DNA of 64,000 nucleotides from Pseudomonas sp. IB20 (GTDB lineage Bacteria; Pseudomonadota; Gammaproteobacteria; Pseudomonadales; Pseudomonadaceae): NCBI RefSeq assembly GCF_009707325.1, contig NZ_CP046103.1, positions 2,837,610 to 2,901,609 of the forward strand, read 5' to 3'. Shown piece by piece: positions 19,701 to 27,869 of this stretch (position 1 is its first letter; each line of letters starts with the position of its first letter). The notes under the pieces were generated by a model. It saw only the letters and a program-made list of their open reading frames with translations, ran no database searches and was not told where the DNA came from. The position numbers and the translations under genes were made by a program.

Positions 19701-20372
19701 AACGGCAACCTGGACGTTGAGCAACTCGATAGCAGCCTGGCTGCGCTCAACCAACAATTCACCGAGGGCGAGAAACACTGCGCCGAATTGCGTGCGCGCC
19801 AGGCCGAAGACCAGCGTCGTCAGGACGCCAACCACGCGCTGGCCGACCAGATCACTAAGGCTTACGAAGAATGGCAGCGCTGGGCGCGCCTGAATGCACT
19901 GATCGGCTCGGCCACTGGCGACACTTTCCGCAAGATCGCCCAGGCCTACAACCTCGACTTGCTGGTGCACCACGCCAACGTGCAACTGCGCCAACTGGTG
20001 CGCCGCTACCGCCTAAAACGCGGCGGCAGCATGCTGGGGCTGTTGGTGATGGACACGGAAATGGGCGATGAACTGCGCTCGGTGCACTCGTTGTCCGGTG
20101 GCGAGACGTTCCTGGTGTCGCTGGCGCTGGCCTTGGGCCTGGCGTCGATGGCCTCCAGCACGTTGAAAATCGAGTCGTTGTTTATCGACGAAGGCTTCGG
20201 CAGCCTCGACCCCGAGTCGCTGCAATTGGCGATGGACGCGTTGGACGGTTTGCAGGCCCAGGGCCGCAAGGTCGCGGTGATTTCCCACGTGCAGGAAATG
20301 CACGAGCGCATCCCGGTGCAGATCCAGGTCAAGCGCCAGGGCAATGGCCTGAGCACCTTGGAGGTCAAGTGA
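16734..20372 (+). CDS. sbcC: SbcC, ATPase subunit of the SbcCD complex
   Basis: This protein of 1212 residues is a Rad50/SMC-like ATPase. Walker A GPTGAGKST is at about residue 38. Two very long Gln/Glu-rich coiled-coil arms flank the zinc hook CPVCGSHEH (near residue 605). Near the C-terminus are the ABC signature LSGGE and Walker B SLFIDEGFGSLD. ATP hydrolysis opens DNA access to the SbcD nuclease. It overlaps sbcD by ATGA and the next gene by four bases. Confidence 0.95.
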   Translation: MKILAIRLKNLASLAGPFEIDFTAEPLASAGLFAITGPTGAGKSTLLDALCLALFGAVPRLGDTGQAKMPDADSDISIGDPRTLLRRGTGGGYAEVDFVGVSGRRYRARWEANRARDKASGKLQNSRQSLIDLDSDQLLASQKTEYKTQLELALGLNFEQFTRAVLLAQSEFSAFLKANDNERSELLEKLTDTALYTQLGRRAFDKAKDAKDAHKQLQDQATGVVPLAPEARAELDQQLAEAQQQLKTQQAQLKQLELQHTWLKELREWQERQHSATEQLQRAQADWDGQGAQRQDLSRLEHLAPQRHQFARQAELGTLLTPLAAQIQQHIEQQTVLHTRQEQAQQQQAAAQATLADALKTQADAVPLLRQAFEEQSTLAHLTKDLAKRTEDKQQHTSACTEGHTLLKALQDKHSQVAEGLQRLAAELERSATLAPLSDAWSAYRDRLQQLMLVGNRLNKGQAELPQLEQRATTAAEQFTQQRDALDLLYQEAGAEPHAVAEQIQLLASLLQDNRKQQRAFEDLTRLWDSQQQLDQQSANLTQRLADAQQQREQLNQSGLRTKAELTIAEQTLTVTKQLLERQRLARSASVEELREQLQDDQPCPVCGSHEHPYHQPEALLQSLGRHDENEEATAQKAVDILKEKLTELRGEVGGLIAQQKEFLQQQEQLATQQQALKPSLDAHPLAASLFNQDAAKRSTWLAQQLAQLTQSITQDEQRQGALLNLQQNAGRLQQQLQAAQDASQQARQLLADQQRELSNDRERLDEELKAFAGLLPAETLDGLRREPAATFMQLDQHVSQRLEQLGHHRDELAEQQERQQAIEKEQTHQQHRQQQLDALHLHVTELATQQQAAQERLTALLGDHASAEQWQQQLEQTVVQSRQSEADANQQLQEIRSALVQLAADLKAQQERLQALAAEQHSLGERLGEWRALHPELDDDGLTRLLGFDDSQVSALRQQLQHSEKAVEQAKVLLQEREQRLAEHQALHNGNLDVEQLDSSLAALNQQFTEGEKHCAELRARQAEDQRRQDANHALADQITKAYEEWQRWARLNALIGSATGDTFRKIAQAYNLDLLVHHANVQLRQLVRRYRLKRGGSMLGLLVMDTEMGDELRSVHSLSGGETFLVSLALALGLASMASSTLKIESLFIDEGFGSLDPESLQLAMDALDGLQAQGRKVAVISHVQEMHERIPVQIQVKRQGNGLSTLEVK

Positions 20373-20962
20373 GCGAGGCGCTGCTGTATTCGTTTCGGCG
20401 CTGCCCGTACGCGATGCGGGCGCGCCTGGCCTTGCGCTATTCAGGCGTGCCCGTACAGATCGTCGAGGTAAGCCTCAAGGCCAAACCGGCGGAAATGTTG
20501 GCGCTGTCGCCCAAGAGCACGGTGCCCGTATTGAGCCTGGACGGCCGGGTGATTGAGCAAAGCCTGGAAATCATGCAGTGGGCGCTGGCGCAGCACGATC
20601 CTGAGGATTGGTTGCTGCAGGGTGACCCGGCGGTGCTGGAACTGATTGCCGAGAATGATCAGGTGTTCAAACATCACCTGGATCGATACAAGTACGCCGA
20701 TCGCTACCCGCAGCAGCCGATGGAACATTATCGGGCAGAGGGCGAGGTGTTTTTGCAGAAGCTGGAAGGATTACTGGCGGGCCGGGAGTTTTTGCTGGCC
20801 GACCATTTGAGCCTGGCCGATGTAGCACTGGCGCCGTTTGTGCGCCAGTTTGCGCATGTGGACCGGGAGTGGTTTGCCGGAGCGCCGTATCAGCGCTTAC
20901 AAAACTGGCTACAACGCTTTCTGGAATCGCCGCTGTTTATTGCAGTGATGGCAAAACCCTGA
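20369..20962 (+). CDS. Glutathione S-transferase family protein
   Basis: This protein of 197 residues has an N-terminal thioredoxin-like domain opening with YSFRRCPYAMRARLAL, where a CPYA motif supplies a possible catalytic cysteine. The substrate-binding TVPVL segment and an all-helical C-terminal domain (LSLADVALAPFVRQF) follow. A GTG start inside the sbcC end is supported by the GTGA overlap. It could act in thiol-dependent reduction or detoxification. Its link to DNA repair is probably positional only. Confidence 0.85.
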   Translation: MSEALLYSFRRCPYAMRARLALRYSGVPVQIVEVSLKAKPAEMLALSPKSTVPVLSLDGRVIEQSLEIMQWALAQHDPEDWLLQGDPAVLELIAENDQVFKHHLDRYKYADRYPQQPMEHYRAEGEVFLQKLEGLLAGREFLLADHLSLADVALAPFVRQFAHVDREWFAGAPYQRLQNWLQRFLESPLFIAVMAKP

Positions 20963-20976
20963 AATCAACACAATCA

Positions 20977-21067
20977 AATGTGGGAGCTGGCTTGCCTGCG
21001 ATGCCGTCAACTCGGTCCAACGGATACACCGAGTTAATTTCATCGCAGGCAAGCCAGCTCCCACATT
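20977..21067. repeat. REPIN with 27-bp arms
   Basis: Perfect inverted arms 20977-21003 and 21041-21067 (GTGGGAGCTGGCTTGCCTGC type) enclose a loop that itself holds AACTCGGT/ACCGAGTT. It lies between the convergent gst gene and the small secreted-protein gene. Confidence 0.9.
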
Positions 21068-21088
21068 TGACCGCCGTTCAGCTCAAGC

Positions 21089-21268
21089 TCAGTGCTGGGT
21101 TTTGTGATCCAGTGCGGCATAGAAGTTGGCGCTTTGTTGCAGGTATTTCTGGGTGTAGGCGGATGTACTGGATTTTTTGCCGGCAACGTCCACGCTGGCA
21201 GCGGCTGGCAATGCCACGGTGGCGGAAACAGCAGAAGCGGCGATGATGGAGAAGAGGTTCAAGTTCAT
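21089..21268 (-). CDS. Small exported protein, unknown function
   Basis: This protein of 59 residues has an N-terminal signal peptide (MNLNLFSIIAASAVSATVAL, cleavage likely after AAA near residue 22) and a short polar mature part rich in Ser, Tyr and Gln. ATG 21268 is chosen because the signal peptide starts there; the longer frame has an unlikely Arg/Pro-rich lead. It is monocistronic. It resembles other tiny secreted Pseudomonas proteins of unknown role, and no domain was recognised. Confidence 0.7.
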   Translation of the reverse strand: MNLNLFSIIAASAVSATVALPAAASVDVAGKKSSTSAYTQKYLQQSANFYAALDHKTQH

Positions 21269-21396
21269 GTCGGTAACCCTTGTGTTCGTTTGGTGAGGTG
21301 GCCGGGAAGGCCTTGGAACCAAACTTACGCCCGAGGGCTGAACCTTAGAAATGCTTTGAAACAGTAGCCGCTATTAATACAATTAATACTAAAGGT

Positions 21397-21419
21397 CAGG
21401 CCCCGCGATGCGGGGCCTG
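21397..21419 (-). terminator. Hairpin terminator of the lactonase gene
   Basis: A 10-bp perfect stem CAGGCCCCGC/GCGGGGCCTG has a 3-nt loop and lies 4 nt beyond the lactonase stop. The following T-run on the minus strand is short, so strength is uncertain. Confidence 0.65.
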
Positions 21420-21423
21420 TGGC

Positions 21424-22599
21424 TTATTGACGCACCAGGAACTTGAGGTCGCTAGGGGCATCGATCGGCAGTTTCTGCACGGTTTTACCCAGCAGGCCGG
21501 TCTTGGGGTCGCGTTCGACGACCACGATTTGGTTGCTTTTCTGGTTGGCGATCAGCAAGAACTTGCCGCTCGGGTCCAGGCTGAACTCACGCGGGTGGTC
21601 GCCTTCCACGGTGCGGCGCTGCAGCTCCTTGAGGTGCGCGGTGGCCGGGTCGATGCTGAACACCAGCATCTGGTTGGCGGTGCCACGGTTGCTCACGTAG
21701 AGGAATTTGCCATCGCTTGAAGCATGCAGTGCGGCGCCGGCCTTGTCGGACACCGGTTGCCCGCCAGCGAACTCCACCAGTTGGGTTTGGCTGAGCTTGC
21801 CGTCGTTGTAATCAAACACCGCGACCTGGGCGCTCATCTCGGTGGTCAGCCAGGCATGCTTGCCGTCCGCGCTGAACAACAAGTGACGCGGGCCGCTGCC
21901 GGGCGGCAGCTGCACCGAGGCCGGGTTGGCCGGGGTCAGTGGCAGCTCGTGGTTGGCCTTGGGGTCGTAGTGGTAGGCAAAAATCTTGTCGGCCCCAAGG
22001 TCCTGAACAAACACGTACTTGCCGTCCGGCGATGACACCACCGAATGCACATGGTTGGAAGCCTGGCGCTCAGGGTTCACCCGGCTGGACGGGTGCCCGC
22101 TCAGTTGCACCGGCGCCGATAACTTGCCATTGGCGTCGACCGGCAGCACGGCCAGGCTGCCGCCCGGGTCTTCGAGTACCGAATAGTTGGCAACGAACAG
22201 GTAGCGTCCATCAGCTGCCAGGCTGGAATGGGTCGGCTCATTGCCCAGGCTCTGCACTTGGTTGATCAGGCTGAGCTGGTGACTCTGCGGGTCAATGCTG
22301 TAGCTGCTGACGCGGCCGACCGAGTCTTTCTGGCCTGGGCCGTTTTCGTTGACCACAAACAGATGCTTCTGGTCTTTGGAGATCGTCAGCCACGACGGGT
22401 TGGCCGCCTTGGCCGCCAACTCCGGTTTACCGGTGAACTGGCCGGTACGGCTGTCAAATTGCAGGCGGTAAATACCTTCGCTGGTGCCGGCGGTGTAACT
22501 GCCCACCAGCAACTCGTAGGTGTCAGCCGGCGCAGCTTGCACCGACATCGCACCGACACTGCCCGCCATCAGCAGAGGCCAGAATTTACGCATCATCAT
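21424..22599 (-). CDS. Exported lactonase of the YbhE/6-phosphogluconolactonase fold
   Basis: This protein of 391 residues forms a seven-bladed beta-propeller of the lactonase (YbhE) family. Typical motifs include NPSWLTISKDQKHLFVVNE, NHVHSV and GPRHLLFSADGKHAW. An N-terminal signal peptide (about 23 residues ending VQAA) suggests a periplasmic protein. This argues against the cytosolic 6-phosphogluconate step and for an extracellular sugar lactone or another ligand. The start lies inside the end of the upstream DUF5629 gene (14-bp overlap), with GAGGACGAAG as ribosome site. It ends at a GC-rich hairpin. Confidence 0.85.
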   Translation of the reverse strand: MMMRKFWPLLMAGSVGAMSVQAAPADTYELLVGSYTAGTSEGIYRLQFDSRTGQFTGKPELAAKAANPSWLTISKDQKHLFVVNENGPGQKDSVGRVSSYSIDPQSHQLSLINQVQSLGNEPTHSSLAADGRYLFVANYSVLEDPGGSLAVLPVDANGKLSAPVQLSGHPSSRVNPERQASNHVHSVVSSPDGKYVFVQDLGADKIFAYHYDPKANHELPLTPANPASVQLPPGSGPRHLLFSADGKHAWLTTEMSAQVAVFDYNDGKLSQTQLVEFAGGQPVSDKAGAALHASSDGKFLYVSNRGTANQMLVFSIDPATAHLKELQRRTVEGDHPREFSLDPSGKFLLIANQKSNQIVVVERDPKTGLLGKTVQKLPIDAPSDLKFLVRQ

Positions 22600-22882
22600 C
22601 CGCTTCGTCCTCGTCGTTATTGTCGCCGGTGACGCCGCTCATGCAGACCAGGCGATGCTCGCCCGACTCACCGGTAAGGGTCCAGCTTTGCAGGGTTTGA
22701 TCAAAGACCGCAGCGTTGATTTGCTCCAGGCTGAAACTCCAGCGTTTCTCGGCACGACCGTCCATGCAGACGATTAGCAACTTCTGGTCATCCAAGCTGA
22801 AGTCGAAGGTGTGCAGCCCATCGATTTCGACCATCTGGCAGTCTTTAAACGCGTCGAGCAAGGTAGCGGTGTCGGCAGTCAT
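22586..22882 (-). CDS. DUF5629-like cytoplasmic protein
   Basis: This protein of 98 residues has the pattern HTFDFSLDDQKLLIVCMDG followed by a WSF...WTL region and an acidic tail, and no export signal. It resembles the DUF5629 proteins of Pseudomonas, recalled without a search. Its 3' end overlaps the start of the exported lactonase gene, so both are probably translated from one mRNA. The role is unknown; it has no catalytic motif I recognise. Confidence 0.7.
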   Translation of the reverse strand: MTADTATLLDAFKDCQMVEIDGLHTFDFSLDDQKLLIVCMDGRAEKRWSFSLEQINAAVFDQTLQSWTLTGESGEHRLVCMSGVTGDNNDEDEADDDA

Positions 22883-22953
22883 AACTAACAGTCATCAAAA
22901 GGAAAGACCTCATGATAGGTCAAATTGTTGCATCGACCTAAGACCACGCCATG

Positions 22954-22985
22954 CAAAACGCCGTAGCACAGGCCACGGCGTTTTG
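22954..22985 (-). terminator. Terminator after the RND permease gene
   Basis: An 11-bp stem CAAAACGCCGT/ACGGCGTTTTG encloses a 10-nt loop. It lies 14 nt past the stop of the RND permease. The T-stretch in both arms lets it work in both directions. Confidence 0.75.
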
Positions 22986-22999
22986 GCGACAACGATGAA

Positions 23000-25375
23000 T
23001 CAGTGCGCAAACAACGAATTGCCCTTCTGCCCCGCCAGCTTTTCCGGCTTGATCAGGAATCGTGCCAGCGCCGGCAACAGCCACAATGCGCCGAACATGT
23101 TCCACAGCAACATGAAGGTCAGCATCAGGCCCATGTCGGCCTGGAACTTGATGGCCGAGAAGATCCAGGTGCACACGCCGATGGCCAGGCACAGCCCGGT
23201 AAACAACACGGCCTTACCGGTGGATTTGAGCGTCTGGTAGTACGCCTCTTGCAACGGCAAGCCGGCGCGCAGAAAGCTTTCCAGGCGACTGTAGATGTAG
23301 ATGCCGTAGTCCACGCCAATCCCCACGCCCAATGCCACCACCGGCAAGGTCGCGACTTTGACGCCGATGCCCATGAACGCCATGAGCGCATTGCCCAATA
23401 CCGACGTCAGTACCAGCGGCAGCACGATACACAGCGTCGCCGCCCAGGAGCGGAAGGTGATCATGCACATGGTCGCCACGCACAGGTACACCAAGATCAA
23501 GATGATCAGTTCCGACTCTTTAATCACCTCGTTGGTCGCGGCTTCAATCCCGGCGTTACCGGCGGCGAGGATAAACTCCAGGCCATCCTTGTTGTTGTCC
23601 TTGGCGAAGTCCTGCACCGCATGCACCGCGCGGTCGAGGGTTTCGGCCTTGTGGTCGTTGAGGAACACCAGCACCGGCGCCAGCGAGCAATTGTTGTTGT
23701 ACAGGCCGTCGGCGCGGGCGATGGAGTTGTTCAGCACGTCGGGGTTGCGCGACAGGGTTTCCCATTTCAGGTTGCCCTCGTTCATACCCTTGATCATCTG
23801 CTTGGACACGGTCACCAAGGAGATCGCCGACTGCACGCCTTCGGTGTTCTGCATCTTCCACATCAACTGGTCGATGGGCGCCATGGCTTCGTAGCGCGAG
23901 CAGCCTTCGGCACGCGTCTTGACCATCACCACCAGCACGTCGGAACTGGTGGAGTAGTTGCTGATGATGAAGTTGTTGTCTTTGTTGTAGCGCGAGTCCG
24001 GGCGAAGTTCCGGCGCGCCTTGGTCGAGGTCGCCGATTTTCAGGTTCTGGCTGTACCAGAGGCCGCCACCGAAGGCGATCAGGGCCAACAGAATCGAGAC
24101 CGGCGCGACTTTGGGGCTGGCAAATTTTGACAGCAGGCGCCAGAACGGATGTTCGCGGTGCGCGTCCTTCTTGCTTTTGGCAATGGCGCGCGTGCTGATG
24201 CCGACATAGGAAATCGCCACCGGCAGCAGAATCAGGTTGGTGAACACGATCACCGCCACGCCGATGGAGGCGCCGATGGCCAACTCGCGGATCACGCCGA
24301 TGTCGATGATCAACAGCGTGATGAAGCCCACCGCGTCAGCGAGGATCGCGATCATGCCGGGCAGGAACAGTTGCCGGAACGTGCGTCGCGCCGCCGTCAG
24401 CGCGTTGTCCGCTTCACTCGATTGCAGGGCAATGCCGTTGATCTTCTGCACGCCGTGGGAAATACCGATGGCGAAGATCAGGAACGGCACCAGCATCGAA
24501 TACGGATCGAGCCCGAAGCCGAAGAAGTGCATCAACCCGAGTTGCCAGACCACCGCCACCAGCGTCGTGCTCAACACCGCGACGGTGCTGCGCAGGCAGT
24601 TGGTGAACCACAACAGCAGAATCAGGGTGATGATGAAGGCGATGCCGAAGAACAGCACCACCATCACCAGGCCGTCGATCAGGTTGCCGACCTTCTTAGC
24701 AAACCCGACGATGTGAACCTTGATATTGGGGTTTTGCGCCTCGAATTTGTCACGGATCTTGCCTTCGAGTTCATGGGAGAACGTGCGGTAGTCCAGGGCC
24801 AGCAACTTGCCTTGGTCTTGTGGGTCCGGGTAGGACTCCAGCAGCGGAATGTCGACGATGCTCGACTTGAAATCGTTGGCAACCAGGCGCCCAACCTGGC
24901 CGGACTTGAGCACGTTGTTGCGCAGTTGGTCGAGACTTGCCGGCGAGCCGTTGTAGCTCTGCGGGATCACTTCGCCGCCGGCAAAGCCTTCTTCGGTCAC
25001 CTCTGTCCAGCGTACGCTGGGGCTCCACAGTGACTTAAGGCCCGAGCGGTCGACGCCGGAGATGTAGAACACCTCGTCGTTGATCTGGCGCAGGGTCTCC
25101 ATGTATTCCTTCGTGAAGATGTCACCGTCCTTGGCCTCCACCGAGATGCGCACCGTGTTGCCCAGGTTGGCCAAGTCGTTGCGGTGCTCCATCATCTTTT
25201 CGATGAAGGGGTGCTTGAGCGGGATCATCTTTTCAAAGCTGGTGGACGGGCGAATCAACGTCGCCTGCCAGAACAGGAAAATACTCACCAGCAGGCAGAT
25301 GACGATGACTGCCGGGCGGTTATTAAAGATCAGGCGCTCAAGAAAGGTCGCTTTATCGTTGTGATGACTGCTCAT
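23000..25375 (-). CDS. RND/MMPL-family transporter
   Basis: This protein of 791 residues has twelve predicted membrane helices in two sets, each following a large periplasmic loop. Motifs include the N-terminal RPAVIVICLLVSIFLFW helix, FAIGISHGVQ in the first half and GVGIGVDYGIY in the second. That is the HAE2/MMPL layout rather than the tripartite drug-efflux type. No membrane-fusion or outer-membrane partner is present. It starts 16 bp after the YCF48-like gene, with GGGGAAAG before ATG. The cargo is probably a lipid or hydrophobic molecule (inference from the family). Confidence 0.88.
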   Translation of the reverse strand: MSSHHNDKATFLERLIFNNRPAVIVICLLVSIFLFWQATLIRPSTSFEKMIPLKHPFIEKMMEHRNDLANLGNTVRISVEAKDGDIFTKEYMETLRQINDEVFYISGVDRSGLKSLWSPSVRWTEVTEEGFAGGEVIPQSYNGSPASLDQLRNNVLKSGQVGRLVANDFKSSIVDIPLLESYPDPQDQGKLLALDYRTFSHELEGKIRDKFEAQNPNIKVHIVGFAKKVGNLIDGLVMVVLFFGIAFIITLILLLWFTNCLRSTVAVLSTTLVAVVWQLGLMHFFGFGLDPYSMLVPFLIFAIGISHGVQKINGIALQSSEADNALTAARRTFRQLFLPGMIAILADAVGFITLLIIDIGVIRELAIGASIGVAVIVFTNLILLPVAISYVGISTRAIAKSKKDAHREHPFWRLLSKFASPKVAPVSILLALIAFGGGLWYSQNLKIGDLDQGAPELRPDSRYNKDNNFIISNYSTSSDVLVVMVKTRAEGCSRYEAMAPIDQLMWKMQNTEGVQSAISLVTVSKQMIKGMNEGNLKWETLSRNPDVLNNSIARADGLYNNNCSLAPVLVFLNDHKAETLDRAVHAVQDFAKDNNKDGLEFILAAGNAGIEAATNEVIKESELIILILVYLCVATMCMITFRSWAATLCIVLPLVLTSVLGNALMAFMGIGVKVATLPVVALGVGIGVDYGIYIYSRLESFLRAGLPLQEAYYQTLKSTGKAVLFTGLCLAIGVCTWIFSAIKFQADMGLMLTFMLLWNMFGALWLLPALARFLIKPEKLAGQKGNSLFAH

Positions 25376-25391
25376 TCTTTCCCCGCCCTTA

Positions 25392-26441
25392 TTATTGTTT
25401 TACGCGTTCAGCGCCGCTGGCCGTGGCGACGCGAACGCCACCCTGCCCGACCAGAATCAAGTTGCCGTTGCCTGCCGCCGTGACCGCCGAGAGTGAAATG
25501 CGGTCCGGGCGATTGAATACGCTGAAGGTCTGCCCGTCGTCGTGGCTGACCACCACGCTGCCACCGTTGCCGACCACCACCAGCGAGCCGTCATCGAGCA
25601 AGGTCGCTCCCGACAAGCCGAACTCCAGGGCGCCGCGCGTCGCGTTCAGTTCGATCTGCTCCCAGGTGCTGCCGAAATCCGTGGAGCGGTAAAGATTGCC
25701 GCGCAGGCCATAGGCCAACAGGGTTTGTGCTTGAGCGGTGCCGATCACGCCAAACAACGAGCCCTCATACGGGCCTTCGAGTTTTTCCCAGGTCTGGCCG
25801 TCGTCACTGGAGCGGAACATGCTGCCTTGCTCGCCGACGATAAACAGGCCGGCATCCTTGATGTAGGCGATGGCGTTGAGGTGAAACTGGTCTTCGTTGT
25901 CGAGGCGCTCGCTGACATCGTCCCAGGTTTTGCCGCCATCGGTGGTTTCGATCAACGCACCGTAGGCGCCCACGGCCAGGCCGTGGTTGGCGTCCTTGAA
26001 CCAAATGTCGAGCAACGGCGCTTCGCGCTTGAGGTCCTGGTATTGCTGGGTCCAGGTGGCGCCGCCGTCGGCGCTTGCGAGAATTTGCGCATCATGGCCG
26101 ACGGCCCAGCCTTGTTTAGCGTCGACAAAAAATACCGCTGTGAGCAGTTGCCGGGTCGGCACCTTGGCTTGGGTCCAGGTGCTGCCCTGGTCATCGGAAT
26201 AGAGGATGTGCCCCCGATCACCAACGGCCACCAGGCGAGAGCCCGCGTGGACCACATCGATCATCAGGCCTTTGGCAGCCTTGGGGGATTCAATCGCAAA
26301 TGCCGGCGCTGCGCCGGTATCGCCGGCTGCCAGCACGGGTGTCGACAACACCCCCAGCAGCGAGAGCGCTGTGGCCAACATCGCAACCCTGCGTGCGGCG
26401 CGTGGGCGGCAAACAACCCAACCCATGACAGGCTCACTCAT
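25392..26441 (-). CDS. YCF48/BNR-repeat beta-propeller, exported
   Basis: This protein of 349 residues has a signal peptide (about 1-38, ending PVLAAG). A propeller built of repeats of the type DDGQTWEKL, DQGSTWTQA, DGGKTWDDV and DGGATWTQQ follows, as in YCF48-like proteins. The start at 26441 is preceded by GGGAGAAAGG; a longer frame exists but lacks a site. It is the first gene of a two-gene unit with the RND permease. Such pairs recur in Pseudomonas and related bacteria, suggesting a periplasmic partner for the transporter. The molecular task is unknown. Confidence 0.87.
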   Translation of the reverse strand: MSEPVMGWVVCRPRAARRVAMLATALSLLGVLSTPVLAAGDTGAAPAFAIESPKAAKGLMIDVVHAGSRLVAVGDRGHILYSDDQGSTWTQAKVPTRQLLTAVFFVDAKQGWAVGHDAQILASADGGATWTQQYQDLKREAPLLDIWFKDANHGLAVGAYGALIETTDGGKTWDDVSERLDNEDQFHLNAIAYIKDAGLFIVGEQGSMFRSSDDGQTWEKLEGPYEGSLFGVIGTAQAQTLLAYGLRGNLYRSTDFGSTWEQIELNATRGALEFGLSGATLLDDGSLVVVGNGGSVVVSHDDGQTFSVFNRPDRISLSAVTAAGNGNLILVGQGGVRVATASGAERVKQ

Positions 26442-26633
26442 AGACCTTTCTCCCGATTTATTATTGTTAGGTCGTCTCGCCTTCCTGGGCTCTGAAACCT
26501 GCAATCTAGAGCGCCTGGAGCAAGCAGGATCCATCCTATCGGGGTTTCGAATCGTCTGACAATCGGCGCTACGTTATCTTTTGTTAACTGGCGGCTTTTG
26601 GCCATGGGCTGAATATGACTGCATTACCGCATG

Positions 26634-26673
26634 TTTTATTCCATATCTTGAAATGTGCGAATTTTTATTCCAT
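26634..26673. promoter_or_regulatory. Repeated TTTTATTCCAT motif before the Gfo/Idh gene
   Basis: The 11-mer TTTTATTCCAT occurs at 26634-26644 and again at 26663-26673, in an AT-rich stretch 41-81 bp upstream of the oxidoreductase start. Equal words 29 bp apart could be operator half-sites for an unlinked sugar regulator. This is inference only. Confidence 0.35.
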
Positions 26674-26714
26674 TAATACCCCTCTTGAAAACAATAATTC
26701 AAAGGAACACCGCT

Positions 26715-27869
26715 ATGCGTGAACTCGGAATCGGCCTGATCGGCACGGGCTTCATGGGGCGCGCCCACGCCCTGGCGTTCAACAATGCCCGCGCGGTCTT
26801 CGAACTGCCGGTACACCTCAAGCTGGCCGCGCTGGCCGATGCCGACACCGAACGCGCCCAACGCTGTGCCGCGGCCTGGGGGTTTGCCCAGGCCCATGGC
26901 GACTGGCAGGCGTTGATCAACGACCCCAAGGTCGACGTGGTGGCCATCACTACGCCCAACCACTTGCACTACCCCATGGCCATGGCAGCGATAGCGGCGG
27001 GCAAAGCGGTGTATTGCGAGAAGCCGCTGGCCGTCAGCCTGGAGCAGGCCGACGCCATGCGCCGCGCCGCCAGTGCGGCTGGGGTCGTCAAACGGGTCGG
27101 CTACAACTATCAGCACAACCCGATGATCAGCCTGGCGCGGCAGATGATTGCCAATGGCGAGCTGGGCGAAATCATCAGTTTCCAGGGTGAGTTCAGCGAA
27201 GACTTCATGGCCGACGCGGCCTCGCCTTGGTCGTGGCGCTGCGAAGTGGAGCATGCCGGGGGCGCCCTGGCCGATTTGGGCAGCCACTTGCTGTCGATGG
27301 CGCGCTATTTAGTCGGCGATGTGCACAGCGTGTGCGCCGACACCCAGACCGTCCACGCCCAGCGTCCAGCCGTCAAAGGCAGCAGCGACCTGAAACCCAT
27401 CGCAGTGGATGACCAAGTGCATGCCCTGCTGCGATTCGCCAATGGCGCGCGCGGCACGGTGAGCAGCAGTTGGCTCAAGCACGGCTACAAAAACCACCTG
27501 AGTTTTGAGATCAGCGGCACTCAAGGCACGCTGGCGTTTGACCAGGAACGATTGAATGAACTACAGGTGTGCCGCGTCGGCCAGGACGGTTTCCAACGTG
27601 TGCTGGCCGGTCCCGCCCTGCCCGGCTATGCCGCGTTCAGCCCAGCCGCTGGGCATCAACTGGGTTACAACGAGTTGAAGACTCTGGAAGTGCACGAGTT
27701 GATCATGGCGCTGGCTGGGCAAGGCGCGGATGGCACTGACTTTGATGCTGCCTGGGCGGTAGAGCGGCTGGCCGCCGCCATACGCCTGGCCGCCATACAA
27801 GCGCGATGGGTCAACGTCCCACGGCGGGAGCGCCGCACCGTCGCTCCCGCACATTTAAGTGTCAGATAA
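26715..27869 (+). CDS. Gfo/Idh/MocA family oxidoreductase
   Basis: This protein of 384 residues has an N-terminal Rossmann fold ([13 protein letters not shown]), the conserved EKPLAV motif near residue 101, and a C-terminal beta-sheet domain that binds a sugar or polyol. NAD(P)-dependent oxidation of a carbohydrate such as inositol, glucose or a glycoside is expected; the substrate cannot be read from the sequence. ATG 26715 has AAAGGA upstream, and the frame before it is AT-rich and not coding. It is not in an operon: its stop overlaps by 8 bp the convergent chemoreceptor stop. Confidence 0.88.
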   Translation: MRELGIGLIGTGFMGRAHALAFNNARAVFELPVHLKLAALADADTERAQRCAAAWGFAQAHGDWQALINDPKVDVVAITTPNHLHYPMAMAAIAAGKAVYCEKPLAVSLEQADAMRRAASAAGVVKRVGYNYQHNPMISLARQMIANGELGEIISFQGEFSEDFMADAASPWSWRCEVEHAGGALADLGSHLLSMARYLVGDVHSVCADTQTVHAQRPAVKGSSDLKPIAVDDQVHALLRFANGARGTVSSSWLKHGYKNHLSFEISGTQGTLAFDQERLNELQVCRVGQDGFQRVLAGPALPGYAAFSPAAGHQLGYNELKTLEVHELIMALAGQGADGTDFDAAWAVERLAAAIRLAAIQARWVNVPRRERRTVAPAHLSVR

